From assembly GCA_020347545.1 (NCBI GenBank), contig CP070731.1, positions 2,086,845 through 2,100,777 of the forward strand: 13,933 nucleotides of DNA, in the 5' to 3' direction. This DNA comes from Flavobacteriaceae bacterium. Lineage in GTDB: Bacteria; Bacteroidota; Bacteroidia; Flavobacteriales; Flavobacteriaceae. Below the pieces are notes generated by a model. It saw nothing but the letters and a program-made list of their open reading frames with translations, did not search any database and was not told where the DNA came from. Below, piece by piece: positions 1-6,964 of the stretch (positions are counted from its first letter, which is position 1; each line of letters starts with the position of its first letter). Position numbers and translations under genes: made by a program.

Positions 1-575
1 TTGGTCGGCTCATCAAGTAACAAGATATCGTGATGCTGTAATAATAATTTAGCCAGTTCAATTCTCATCCTCCATCCACCGGAAAAAGTATCTGTTTTTT
101 TATGAAGATCCTCCTGCTTAAAACCAAGCCCGGCCAAAATCCTCTCTGTTTCCCCCTGATAATTATATCCCCCTATAAGTTCATAGCGGTGCGAAAGCTC
201 ATCCAGGTCATGCATTAAATTATGATAGAATTCACTCTCATAATCGGTTCGCTCAGCGAGTTGTTTGTTTACTCCTTCAAGTTTAAGTTCTATGCTTTTT
301 ATCTCTTTGAAGGCCTGATAGGCTTCCTCAATTACGGTACGCCCTTCTTCAAAATCAATATCCTGTTTTAAAAACCCAAGACTGATGTCTTTATCAAAGG
401 CCATTGAACCACGGTCATATTCTTGTTCGCCTGCAACTATTTTCAATAGGGTTGATTTCCCGGCCCCGTTCTTTCCTACCAGCCCTATTCTGTCACCGGC
501 ATTCAATTTAAACGTGATTCCGGAAAACAGTTCTTCACCTGAGAAAGAAACAGTAATATCGTGGGCATTCAGCAT
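1..575 (-). CDS. ABC-F family ATPase, N-terminal part (cut by window edge)
   Basis: Reading leftwards from an ATG at 575-573, about 191 residues are visible before the window ends. The protein starts MLNAHDITVSFSGEELF. It has a Walker A motif (GKNGAGKST, residues 34-42), an ABC signature of the ABC-F type (FSGGW, about 164-168) and a Walker B followed by LLLDEPT at the very edge, so one nucleotide-binding domain is nearly complete. There is no membrane segment. ABC-F proteins are soluble tandem-ATPase proteins that bind the ribosomal E site; members act as translation factors or, in some lineages, protect against antibiotics. The second ATPase domain and the linker that would separate the subfamilies lie outside the window, so I give no gene symbol and do not call resistance. 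It is divergent from the DUF983 gene and shares its promoter region. Confidence 0.93.
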   Translation of the reverse strand, partial: MLNAHDITVSFSGEELFSGITFKLNAGDRIGLVGKNGAGKSTLLKIVAGEQEYDRGSMAFDKDISLGFLKQDIDFEEGRTVIEEAYQAFKEIKSIELKLEGVNKQLAERTDYESEFYHNLMHDLDELSHRYELIGGYNYQGETERILAGLGFKQEDLHKKTDTFSGGWRMRIELAKLLLQHHDILLLDEPT

Positions 576-594
576 TATTCTGTCTTAATAAATT

Positions 595-602
595 TATCTT
601 TG
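595..602 (+). promoter_or_regulatory. Candidate -7 box for the DUF983 gene
   Basis: TATCTTTG matches the Bacteroidota -7 consensus TAnnTTTG and sits 29 bases before the ATG at 632. I see no good -33 TTTG at the expected spacing. It directly abuts the minus-strand -7 box at 603-610, so two polymerases could not occupy both at once. Confidence 0.5.
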
Positions 603-633
603 CAAAAGTAATTGAAACTTATGAATCTGCAAT
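603..633 (-). promoter_or_regulatory. Candidate promoter for the ABC-F gene
   Basis: Read on the minus strand, TACTTTTG (610-603) matches the Bacteroidota -7 consensus TAnnTTTG. ATTG (633-630) lies 19 bases upstream in the -33 position (consensus TTTG or TTG). The start codon at 575 is about 27 bases downstream of the -7 box. Inferred from sequence only. Confidence 0.6.
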
Positions 634-1006
634 GTTGAAAAAGGGCTCCAAACTGTACAGCGTTTTGCATAACAAATGTCCTCGTTGCCATGAGGGAATA
701 TTCTTTCAATATCCGGCGTCCCTGACCTTTAAAAATAATCTGAAAATTTATGAAAAATGCAGTTCATGTGGCCTGAAATACATGATTGAGCCTTCTTTTT
801 TCTACGGGGCCATGTATGTATCTTATGCTCTGACCGTGGCCATGGCTGTTGCCATTTTTGTTATTTGTTACCTTTTAGGACTGAAATTGATACCCGCCTT
901 TATTGCCATAATCATCGTTCTGGTCATAACCAATCCTTTTGTGATGAGAATTTCAAGATTATTGTACATTAATATGTTTGTACATTATCAGAAAAAAGGA
1001 AATTAA
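632..1006 (+). CDS. DUF983 family small zinc-ribbon-like membrane protein
   Basis: A 124-residue protein of the DUF983 family, whose function is unknown. The N-terminal part is cytoplasmic-looking, with two CxxC pairs (C16/C19 in CPRC and C43/C46 in CSSC), the arrangement of a small zinc ribbon. Two hydrophobic segments follow, about residues 59-82 and 86-106, and a short basic tail. I chose the ATG at 632 because the upstream ATG at 621 is in another frame and stops at once. The gene lies 13 bases from the 3' end of the oppositely oriented oxidoreductase, so the two transcripts converge. The family assignment rests on the paired CxxC motifs plus the two C-terminal membrane segments and on its length, typical of DUF983. 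Metal binding is an inference. Confidence 0.85.
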   Translation: MLKKGSKLYSVLHNKCPRCHEGIFFQYPASLTFKNNLKIYEKCSSCGLKYMIEPSFFYGAMYVSYALTVAMAVAIFVICYLLGLKLIPAFIAIIIVLVITNPFVMRISRLLYINMFVHYQKKGN

Positions 1007-1019
1007 GAGAAATTGAGAA

Positions 1020-2075
1020 TCATTTTTTCGACCTGAATCTATTGATATCCACATCTTTATCGAGCGGCAAGCCGTTTTCAAGAAATTGATATAATTTTTT
1101 GGCCATAAGGGGAGCGATCATCACTCCTCTTGTTCCCAGGCCATTTAAAACCGCCAATCTATCGTTACTTGGATGAACTCCCACCAAGGGTCTCCTGTCA
1201 CCCGTTGTGGGCCTTACCCCTGCTTCATGTCCTACCACGGTATAATCGCATTTGATCACTGTTTTCAACTTTCTTTCCAATTCCGTGCGCCCTTCAGATG
1301 TTGGCATATTCGTCTTGTCCTTCCAATTAAAAGTGGCCCCTACTTTGTATCTGTCTTCTCCCAAAGGCATAATAAAGACCGCTGATTTCAGCACATAGTT
1401 CAAGTTTAAATCAGGAGCATGAATGGTTATCAATTCTCCTTTGGTTCCTGTCAAGGGTAATTTGTTGAAAAATGGATTTTTCTTTAATCCGTTCCCTTCG
1501 CAAAAAACAATTTTCCCCGTCCTTAACCCCCTGTATTCCACATAGTCCTTCCAGGTAATAATGCTTTCATATCTGAAAGGCTCCTCTTTCAGCAAATGTT
1601 TCGACTTTAAATGATCTCGGTAAGCATCCAGCAATTCTTTGACCCGGATGCGGCCCGTATGCCTTAAGCGTCCCGCTTTAAAAGGGGCTTCTATATATTT
1701 CTGATCCACCTCTGCGAGCTCTGCTTCCATGTAGTCCTGAAGCACGGGCTTATCAGAAGCTATAAACCAGTTGTTCTGTTCCTCTATACTCTTAAATGTT
1801 CTGTAAATCGGCCACTGTTCATCATACAGACCCGAAAGTTTTTGTTCCAAAGATTTATAAAAAGGTATAGCCACTTCCAGTTGCTCTTTCGCATTCCAAA
1901 CCGGAGTGAAGCGTTTCAGAATAACCGGATTATACATTCCTCCGGCAACCTGTGAAGAGGTTTGAGAATTGTCTTCAAAAACCACAAAGGTCCTTCCCTG
2001 TGCCTCCAATTCTTCCGCAAAGGCCAAACCTGCCAATCCCAGGCCTACTATGATATAATCTACCGATCTCTCCAA
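1020..2075 (-). CDS. FAD-dependent oxidoreductase, DAO (D-amino-acid/glycine oxidase-like) family
   Basis: A 351-residue soluble flavoprotein. The N-terminus carries the dinucleotide-binding fingerprint (IIVGLGLAG, with GxGxxG at residues 11-16) and an acidic end to the second strand (VFED, about 32-35) that would contact the FAD ribose. The C-terminus has the DAO-type motif GVRPTTGDRRPLVG followed by a glycine-rich GLGTRGV segment that closes the flavin site. The family oxidises amines or amino acids (ThiO, DadA, the MnmC C-terminal domain); the substrate here cannot be told from sequence. The start is a TTG at 2075-2073: no in-frame ATG lies between the promoter box at 2105-2112 and the fingerprint, and the next in-frame ATG would remove the Rossmann motif. 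It follows the gld operon on the same strand but behind a strong terminator and with its own -7 box, so it is probably transcribed separately. Confidence 0.88.
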   Translation of the reverse strand: MERSVDYIIVGLGLAGLAFAEELEAQGRTFVVFEDNSQTSSQVAGGMYNPVILKRFTPVWNAKEQLEVAIPFYKSLEQKLSGLYDEQWPIYRTFKSIEEQNNWFIASDKPVLQDYMEAELAEVDQKYIEAPFKAGRLRHTGRIRVKELLDAYRDHLKSKHLLKEEPFRYESIITWKDYVEYRGLRTGKIVFCEGNGLKKNPFFNKLPLTGTKGELITIHAPDLNLNYVLKSAVFIMPLGEDRYKVGATFNWKDKTNMPTSEGRTELERKLKTVIKCDYTVVGHEAGVRPTTGDRRPLVGVHPSNDRLAVLNGLGTRGVMIAPLMAKKLYQFLENGLPLDKDVDINRFRSKK

Positions 2076-2104
2076 AAAATACAGGATTTTTTTTCTGTTG
2101 GGAT

Positions 2105-2112
2105 CAAAGATA
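2105..2112 (-). promoter_or_regulatory. Candidate -7 box for the FAD oxidoreductase gene
   Basis: TATCTTTG on the minus strand (2112-2105) fits TAnnTTTG and lies 29 bases before the TTG start, downstream of the gldN terminator. I see no convincing -33 element. It supports a separate transcript and a start near 2075. Confidence 0.5.
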
Positions 2113-2161
2113 AGGCATTGAGAACGAAAGGCGGCAGAATAATACAGGGGTATCTGAAAAT

Positions 2162-2189
2162 AAAAAAGCCCCTGCTTCTCAGCAGGGGC
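2162..2189 (-). terminator. Intrinsic terminator of the gldKLMN operon
   Basis: A perfect 9-bp GC-rich stem (2168-2176 with 2181-2189, arm GCCCCTGCT) with a 4-base loop. On the minus strand it is followed by six T residues (2167-2162) and more T-rich sequence. It begins 23 bases past the gldN stop. Orientation and position fit termination of the gld transcript before the oxidoreductase gene. Confidence 0.9.
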
Positions 2190-2211
2190 CTTCCTCTTAT
2201 TAACTCAGTAA

Positions 2212-3108
2212 TTAGTAATTCCACATATCGAGCTCCCTATCTCGAATGTCTTCTTTAAGTTTATCAGATTCTAAAACTTGAAAAAGTGAATTTCCCTTTA
2301 TATATTCTGCAACATCTCTGTTACCATAAATATTCTCTTCTCTGTAGATGATCGCGTTAAACCGCCTTGCATTCAACAAGTGATCATATGACAATGGATA
2401 AGCTGAATTCTTTTGATTGAAAACTTTCATGTCATGAGTTGTATATCGTGCTCCAGGATACCACACCCAGAACAATTCGATCAATTCATCCTGTGAACCC
2501 TCACTATCAATGAAGTTTACATCGGGAGCAACCGGAGCAACTCCTAATAATCTGTATTTCAATTCACCTTGTCTTTTGTCAAAATACCATACTCCTTTGA
2601 TCCTGAAACCTTCAATATCTCCAGCAGTGATATCTCTTCGGTCAACATATTCGTCAGTAAGTTCCTCACCGGCATTCAGTCTTTCAATACCTGCATCCGA
2701 GGTGTCGATTCTCGCCAATCGACCTGAAATATCTTTAAGGGTTAACTTATCTTCAAAATACGAATCATCGTATACATCTATAATCTCTCCACTTTTAATT
2801 CCTCTTAACAGAGTGTCATAAAGTGACCTTCTTGAAGAACTTATATTACTTGTATCTACCGGATAATAGAAGGGCATATTGATCTTCTCGTTGAGGTCTA
2901 CATATTCCCACACTACCTTTGACCACAAGATGTCTCTGTCATCAATATAACCGTAAGGCAAAGGCCTGTCATTATCGGCAGCAAGCTGCTCTGGTGTTTT
3001 CATACCTACCTGTTCAGGGATCTGTGCATTCAGCAAATTTGCCTGCGCATTCATTGATCCAACAGAAAGTAATCCTATTACTGCTATTATTAAACTTCTC
3101 AATTTCAT
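2212..3108 (-). CDS. gldN: GldN, type IX secretion / gliding ring protein
   Basis: A 298-residue exported protein. GldN (PorN in Porphyromonas) is a soluble periplasmic protein that forms a ring with the lipoprotein GldK under the outer membrane and contacts the GldM shaft; it is required for type IX secretion. The N-terminus MKLRSLIIAVIGLLSVGS is a signal peptide with a likely signal peptidase I site after MNA. An in-frame ATG at 3141 would add 11 residues and overlap gldM; the ATG at 3108 puts the signal peptide at the extreme N-terminus and leaves a 13-base gap after gldM, so I prefer it. The body is acidic and charged with no membrane segment, with family-like features such as LPYGYIDDRDILWSKVVWE just after the signal. 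The position as last gene of gldK-L-M-N and the terminator just downstream strengthen the call. Confidence 0.95.
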   Translation of the reverse strand: MKLRSLIIAVIGLLSVGSMNAQANLLNAQIPEQVGMKTPEQLAADNDRPLPYGYIDDRDILWSKVVWEYVDLNEKINMPFYYPVDTSNISSSRRSLYDTLLRGIKSGEIIDVYDDSYFEDKLTLKDISGRLARIDTSDAGIERLNAGEELTDEYVDRRDITAGDIEGFRIKGVWYFDKRQGELKYRLLGVAPVAPDVNFIDSEGSQDELIELFWVWYPGARYTTHDMKVFNQKNSAYPLSYDHLLNARRFNAIIYREENIYGNRDVAEYIKGNSLFQVLESDKLKEDIRDRELDMWNY

Positions 3109-3121
3109 AATTCTATATAGA

Positions 3122-4666
3122 TTAGTTTGTAATTTCAACATTTACCGGAGAAGCATTCTTCAGGTAATATCCTGAGTTCCCCACTAATTTTTGCTTGATA
3201 TCAAATATGATCACTACGTCACCTCTTCTCGCTTTGTTCAATACTCTTATCGCTGAAGAATCGAATTTGTTCCCTTTAACGATAACGGTTGGCTGTCCTG
3301 GCACTTTGACGCTAAACCCTGTTGTATTGATCTTAAGATCGAATACGAAATCTGGTAACAATGAACTTATAGTCGCCTTTTGTAATGTACTTTTAGGCAT
3401 CTTGATCATACCGTACTCACCTCTTACCGCAGCAACCGGAGCAGGAATATCTTTAATTCTAAACATTTGACTTGAAGAAATAGGTGTACCGTCAGGCAAT
3501 TTTGCACTAACCGTAATTTTTACCTCTCTTCCTTTACCCGGAGCCATCACATATTTTCCAATACCTTTTACTTTTTTCAGACCAGGAGCGGTTGCTTTTA
3601 CAGCGTTATCCGCAACACCGGGAACAGAAACAGTAATCGGATTCTGAACACCTCTATATACTACGTTCATCTTATCTGCTGAAATTACGGCACTATTCGG
3701 CTTTGCAACAACTGCATATGAGGTTTCAACTGGAATCTCAACGGGCTCTCCGTTTTCCATAAAGATGAATTTTCCTTTGATCTCGTTTTCACCCACATTT
3801 CCTGAAGGAAAATCTAAGATCGCTCCACCATCTTTAATGTTTGTGATTTCCTTTCCGTTGATCACAACTTTAGTAGGCTTTAATGACCCATCATATCTTC
3901 CAAGAACAATCTTTCCCTGAAAATTCTCACCTTGCAGTGTTGCAGGTGTATTAGGGATCAAAATCGCCTGGTAATTATTCATCGAAACATCACTCGCCAT
4001 CTGACCTTGTAACATCGATCCTAAAACTTCTGATTCAGTTGTCTTAATGTCAGCCTGAATCTGAGTCATTTTAGTTATTGAAGCAACTAAAGGAAATCCT
4101 TTGTAATTGTAGTCTAACCAAAATCTCTCTTTTCCTTCTCTATTGGTTACTTTGGCTGTAGAAAATCTTGAATCAACATCTTTCTTCATACCTTCGCCAC
4201 CTTCTCCAATTACGGCAGAAATTTCGCTTCTGTAGTTGTTCATATTATCCAAGAACTCTTGTCCGGCTTCTCTGTATTCACCGTCGTTTCCTTTAAAGAA
4301 TTTCTCATCCAGAAACTTTCCTGAATCCATCGTTTGATAATCGGTTGGATCATCAACAGTAGACTTCATTTCTTCCTTTAAAGCTTCTAAATAGGTATAA
4401 TAATTCTCAGATAATGCTTTGATTTTATCTGCTTTCTCTTTTTCATCGGCATACTTTTCAGATTGTTCTACCGCTTTAAGAGCCAGATCCTCATAGGATC
4501 TTTTGTTCCTGGCTGTCGCTGCGTCATTTGCCGCAACCAGCTTGTTGTCCATTAGTCCAAAGGCTTGCAAAACTTCTTTTGACATATTCATTGCCAACAT
4601 AGCGATGAAAATCAAATACATCAAATTAATCATTTTTTGCCTTGGAGATTGCTTTCCTGATGCCAT
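3122..4666 (-). CDS. gldM: GldM, type IX secretion motor shaft protein
   Basis: A 514-residue protein, about the size of Flavobacterium johnsoniae GldM as I recall it. It has one N-terminal membrane helix (about residues 13-35, in MINLMYLIFIAMLAMNMSKE) preceded by a basic stretch containing R9. The rest is a long periplasmic region of beta-rich domains that forms the dimeric shaft. In the known complex, GldM inserts into a GldL pentamer and transmits motion driven by the proton-motive force to the GldK/GldN ring. The first periplasmic part (about 45-200) is helical and charged; the C-terminal half is rich in V, G and P as in the stacked domains of the family. It lies 53 bases after gldL and 13 bases before gldN, as expected for one operon. 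The start is set by the conserved short cytoplasmic leader (MASGKQSPRQK). Confidence 0.97.
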   Translation of the reverse strand: MASGKQSPRQKMINLMYLIFIAMLAMNMSKEVLQAFGLMDNKLVAANDAATARNKRSYEDLALKAVEQSEKYADEKEKADKIKALSENYYTYLEALKEEMKSTVDDPTDYQTMDSGKFLDEKFFKGNDGEYREAGQEFLDNMNNYRSEISAVIGEGGEGMKKDVDSRFSTAKVTNREGKERFWLDYNYKGFPLVASITKMTQIQADIKTTESEVLGSMLQGQMASDVSMNNYQAILIPNTPATLQGENFQGKIVLGRYDGSLKPTKVVINGKEITNIKDGGAILDFPSGNVGENEIKGKFIFMENGEPVEIPVETSYAVVAKPNSAVISADKMNVVYRGVQNPITVSVPGVADNAVKATAPGLKKVKGIGKYVMAPGKGREVKITVSAKLPDGTPISSSQMFRIKDIPAPVAAVRGEYGMIKMPKSTLQKATISSLLPDFVFDLKINTTGFSVKVPGQPTVIVKGNKFDSSAIRVLNKARRGDVVIIFDIKQKLVGNSGYYLKNASPVNVEITN

Positions 4667-4719
4667 TCTAATTAGTTTTTATAGGGTTATTAATTGAGTT
4701 TGTTAAAAAAATTATAACT

Positions 4720-5346
4720 CTATGAATTTCTATTTGACATGGCTGATAGCATACCTCCGTAAACACCGTTCAATGATGAAAGGTTAGTAGCTAAAGATTC
4801 CATTTGTTCTTTCAAACGCTCTGCGTTATCTAAAGTTTCCTGATTCAAAGAAGCCTGACGTTCTGCATTTTCCTTCTGGATGATATACATACTGTTCAAA
4901 GACTCCAATTCGATGGCAGCCACAGACAATTGCTCTGCATATCTGTTCGAAGCTGCAATTGAATCCGTTGCCGGCTTAATACCTTCTGCCGCACCAGCAA
5001 AACTGCTGATACTATCAGATAATCTTCCTATTTTTTCAGCATCAAGATTAGCTTCCTGCAATAAGTCGTCCAGCTTTTGAGATAATAATCCCTGTGCGTC
5101 ATTTGCTTCTTCTTTTGCTGTTCCTCCTGCTAATTCAGGATATACATTCGTCCAGTCTAAATCTTCTTCTACAGGTTCAAATGCTGATAATGCAAATACT
5201 GCTGCTTCAACGATCATCCCAATGGTCAACATTTCTGTACCTCCCGGGAAGTGAGCAATTTTAAAAAGTGCTCCTAAAATTACTACTGCTGCTCCCAGGC
5301 CGTAGGCCATGTTGAACATTTTCTTTTTTGCTTTAGATTGTGCCAT
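4720..5346 (-). CDS. gldL: GldL, type IX secretion / gliding motor stator protein
   Basis: A 208-residue inner-membrane protein with two N-terminal membrane helices (about 12-31 and 38-56) joined by a very short periplasmic loop (HFPGGTE), then a cytoplasmic tail with heptad-like charged helices (about 85-200). GldL forms the pentameric ring around GldM and carries the residues that use the proton-motive force. Visible candidates are K29 and H32 at the end of helix 1, E47 inside helix 2 (GMIVEAAVF) and E57 at its end (SAFEP); by my recollection these match K27, H30, E49 and E59 of the F. johnsoniae protein. All are present, so the motor should be functional. The gene sits 60 bases after gldK and 53 before gldM; both gaps are AT-rich and without a terminator. 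Confidence 0.97.
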   Translation of the reverse strand: MAQSKAKKKMFNMAYGLGAAVVILGALFKIAHFPGGTEMLTIGMIVEAAVFALSAFEPVEEDLDWTNVYPELAGGTAKEEANDAQGLLSQKLDDLLQEANLDAEKIGRLSDSISSFAGAAEGIKPATDSIAASNRYAEQLSVAAIELESLNSMYIIQKENAERQASLNQETLDNAERLKEQMESLATNLSSLNGVYGGMLSAMSNRNS

Positions 5347-5406
5347 AATTCTTGATTTTTAATTATTTATTGATTAAGCTATTTTATTATTCGTTTTATT
5401 AAATTC

Positions 5407-6810
5407 TTATTTATTTTTCTCGGTCATTTTTGTTCCCATGTAATCCTGAACCGTTCTGAATCCGATGTAGCTTCTCGCTGAATCACCGTATTCATAATCT
5501 CTGGTTCCTACTTCAAGGAAATAAGCCACATCCTTCCATGATCCACCTCTGATTACCTTTCTTTGGTTTACATCGTCCACTACGTTAGGATTGATTGTAG
5601 ATCCTAAGTAATAAGATGAAGGGTTATACGCTGTATCAGTCCATTCCGAAACATTACCTGCCATGTTGTAAAGACCGTAATCATTGGCGTTATATGATCT
5701 TGCTTCAACAGTATACAAAGCTCCGTCTGCTGCGTAATTTCCTCTTTCTGGTTTGAAGTTGGCAAGGAAACATCCTCTGTCAGTGATCGTGTAAGGTCCA
5801 CCCCAAGGGTACTTACCATATTCCAATCCACCACGTGCTGCATACTCCCATTCCGCTTCAGTCGGTAACCTGAAACTAGGTTCTCTGCCTGTTCCTTTTT
5901 TCTTACCAGCCAGGTAATCGTTTCTCTTTTGAGTTCTGAAGTTACAAAAAGCTTTCGCCTGACTCCAGCTTACTCCAACAACCGGATAATCGTTATAGGC
6001 CTGGTGCCAGAAATAATCCTGATGCATTGGGTCGTTATATGAGTAGTTAAAGTCTTTTACCCAAACCGCAGTATCCGGATAAACGGCCACTTCGATTTTC
6101 TTAAGAAAGTCTTTCGACGTTCCGTTTTTCTTAGCAGCACTCGCTCTGTCAAATGTCTGGTAAACATATTTAAGTTTTCTGGTATCAATTTTTCTTTTTC
6201 TCTCAACAGCTTCGTCAACCGGAAGGTAAAGACTATCCATTGCTTCTGCATAGTATTGATCAGGAAATTCATTGGTATTCCATACAAGCTCCACATCCCA
6301 GTTCAGGTAACGTCCTTCAGTGGGAGAATTTATATCTCCTAAACTTCCGTAGTTATCCATCATATATTTATAGTAGGCATTGTCCGTACTATCTTGTTGC
6401 TTAAATGCGTACTTTGAAATTCCACTGACATCACCTTTGCTTTGTTCAACAGGAGCTCCGCCACCTATTGCAGCCTCTTCAGCCAAAATAGCAAGTTTTG
6501 TTCTCAGGATAGAATCTCTAACTCTAAAAACAAATTCACGGTATTCACTGTTGGTGATTTCGGTGTCGTCCATATAATAAGGCCTTACAGTAACGGTTCG
6601 TGAAGGGGCACTAAAAGCTCCTGCCACATCCTCATCACCTTTACCCATGGTAAAAGCACCACCGGGTATAAGCACCATTCCAAATGGTTTTTCTGGAAAA
6701 AATTTCTTATTTGCCGAAACGCCCACTAACTGACCTCTGTCATTACCAGATTTACAACTGATAAGGAAACCGAAGACGCTTACTAGTAGGATTAGGGATA
6801 ACTTTTTCAT
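5407..6810 (-). CDS. gldK: GldK, type IX secretion lipoprotein with FGE-like domain
   Basis: A 467-residue lipoprotein. The N-terminus MKKLSLILLVSVFGFLISC is a signal peptide with a lipobox ending at C19. The mature part is an FGE-sulfatase (formylglycine-generating enzyme-like) domain: it opens with GMVLIPGGAFTMG (44-56) and PYYMDDTEITNSEY (77-90), and ends with RLPTEAEWEYAARGG (314-328), GNVSEW (385-390), RGGSW (421-425) and GFR (450-452). Between about 95 and 270 lies a long charged segment that separates the N- and C-terminal FGE blocks. The catalytic cysteine pair of true FGE enzymes is missing: no cysteine occurs after residue 347. This fits the known structural role of GldK (PorK) as an outer-membrane-anchored ring partner of GldN. 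It is the first gene of the gld operon; I could not find a convincing promoter in the 154 bases upstream. Confidence 0.97.
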   Translation of the reverse strand: MKKLSLILLVSVFGFLISCKSGNDRGQLVGVSANKKFFPEKPFGMVLIPGGAFTMGKGDEDVAGAFSAPSRTVTVRPYYMDDTEITNSEYREFVFRVRDSILRTKLAILAEEAAIGGGAPVEQSKGDVSGISKYAFKQQDSTDNAYYKYMMDNYGSLGDINSPTEGRYLNWDVELVWNTNEFPDQYYAEAMDSLYLPVDEAVERKRKIDTRKLKYVYQTFDRASAAKKNGTSKDFLKKIEVAVYPDTAVWVKDFNYSYNDPMHQDYFWHQAYNDYPVVGVSWSQAKAFCNFRTQKRNDYLAGKKKGTGREPSFRLPTEAEWEYAARGGLEYGKYPWGGPYTITDRGCFLANFKPERGNYAADGALYTVEARSYNANDYGLYNMAGNVSEWTDTAYNPSSYYLGSTINPNVVDDVNQRKVIRGGSWKDVAYFLEVGTRDYEYGDSARSYIGFRTVQDYMGTKMTEKNK

Positions 6811-6964
6811 AATTTTTACTTTTCTAACAAGATGTTATTGTTACATTAAAACTTATTGATACAACTTTTAAATAGGTGTGTTGATTAAAAAAATCACATA
6901 AAATTCCACACAAAATCTATTCTTTTGTTCCCTAAGAACGTTAAAAAACCTAGTTTAGTGTGTA

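Noticed and set aside
963..987. Direct repeat TGTACATTA at 963-971 and 979-987, also with palindromic TGTACA cores.
   Set aside because: Both copies lie inside the DUF983 coding sequence and encode different residues in different frames; two copies of an AT-rich 9-mer do not support a site.
991..1029. GAAAAAA (991-997) and TTTTTTC (1023-1029) as a bidirectional terminator between the convergent genes.
   Set aside because: The stem is A/T except for one pair and the loop is 25 bases; too weak to claim, though the 13-base convergent gap could use something like it.
2145..2188. CAGGGG at 2145-2150 and 2183-2188 flanking CCCCTG at 2169-2174, resembling a terminator/antiterminator switch after gldN.
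   Set aside because: The alternative stem is only 6 bp and its downstream arm is made after the 9-bp terminator and T tract, so a switch is unlikely. Chance reuse of the short motif is simpler.
5604..6296. Out-of-frame open frames of about 79 codons on the same strand as gldK.
   Set aside because: They lie wholly inside the clear gldK frame, lack start context and resemble no family; shadows of gldK codon use.
6926..6960. Small inverted repeats (GTTC...GAAC near 6926-6939 and TAGT...ACTA near 6951-6966) with a T run on the minus strand, as a terminator between the arginase-fold gene and gldK.
   Set aside because: Stems are 4 bp only. I cannot decide whether gldK is cotranscribed with the upstream gene.
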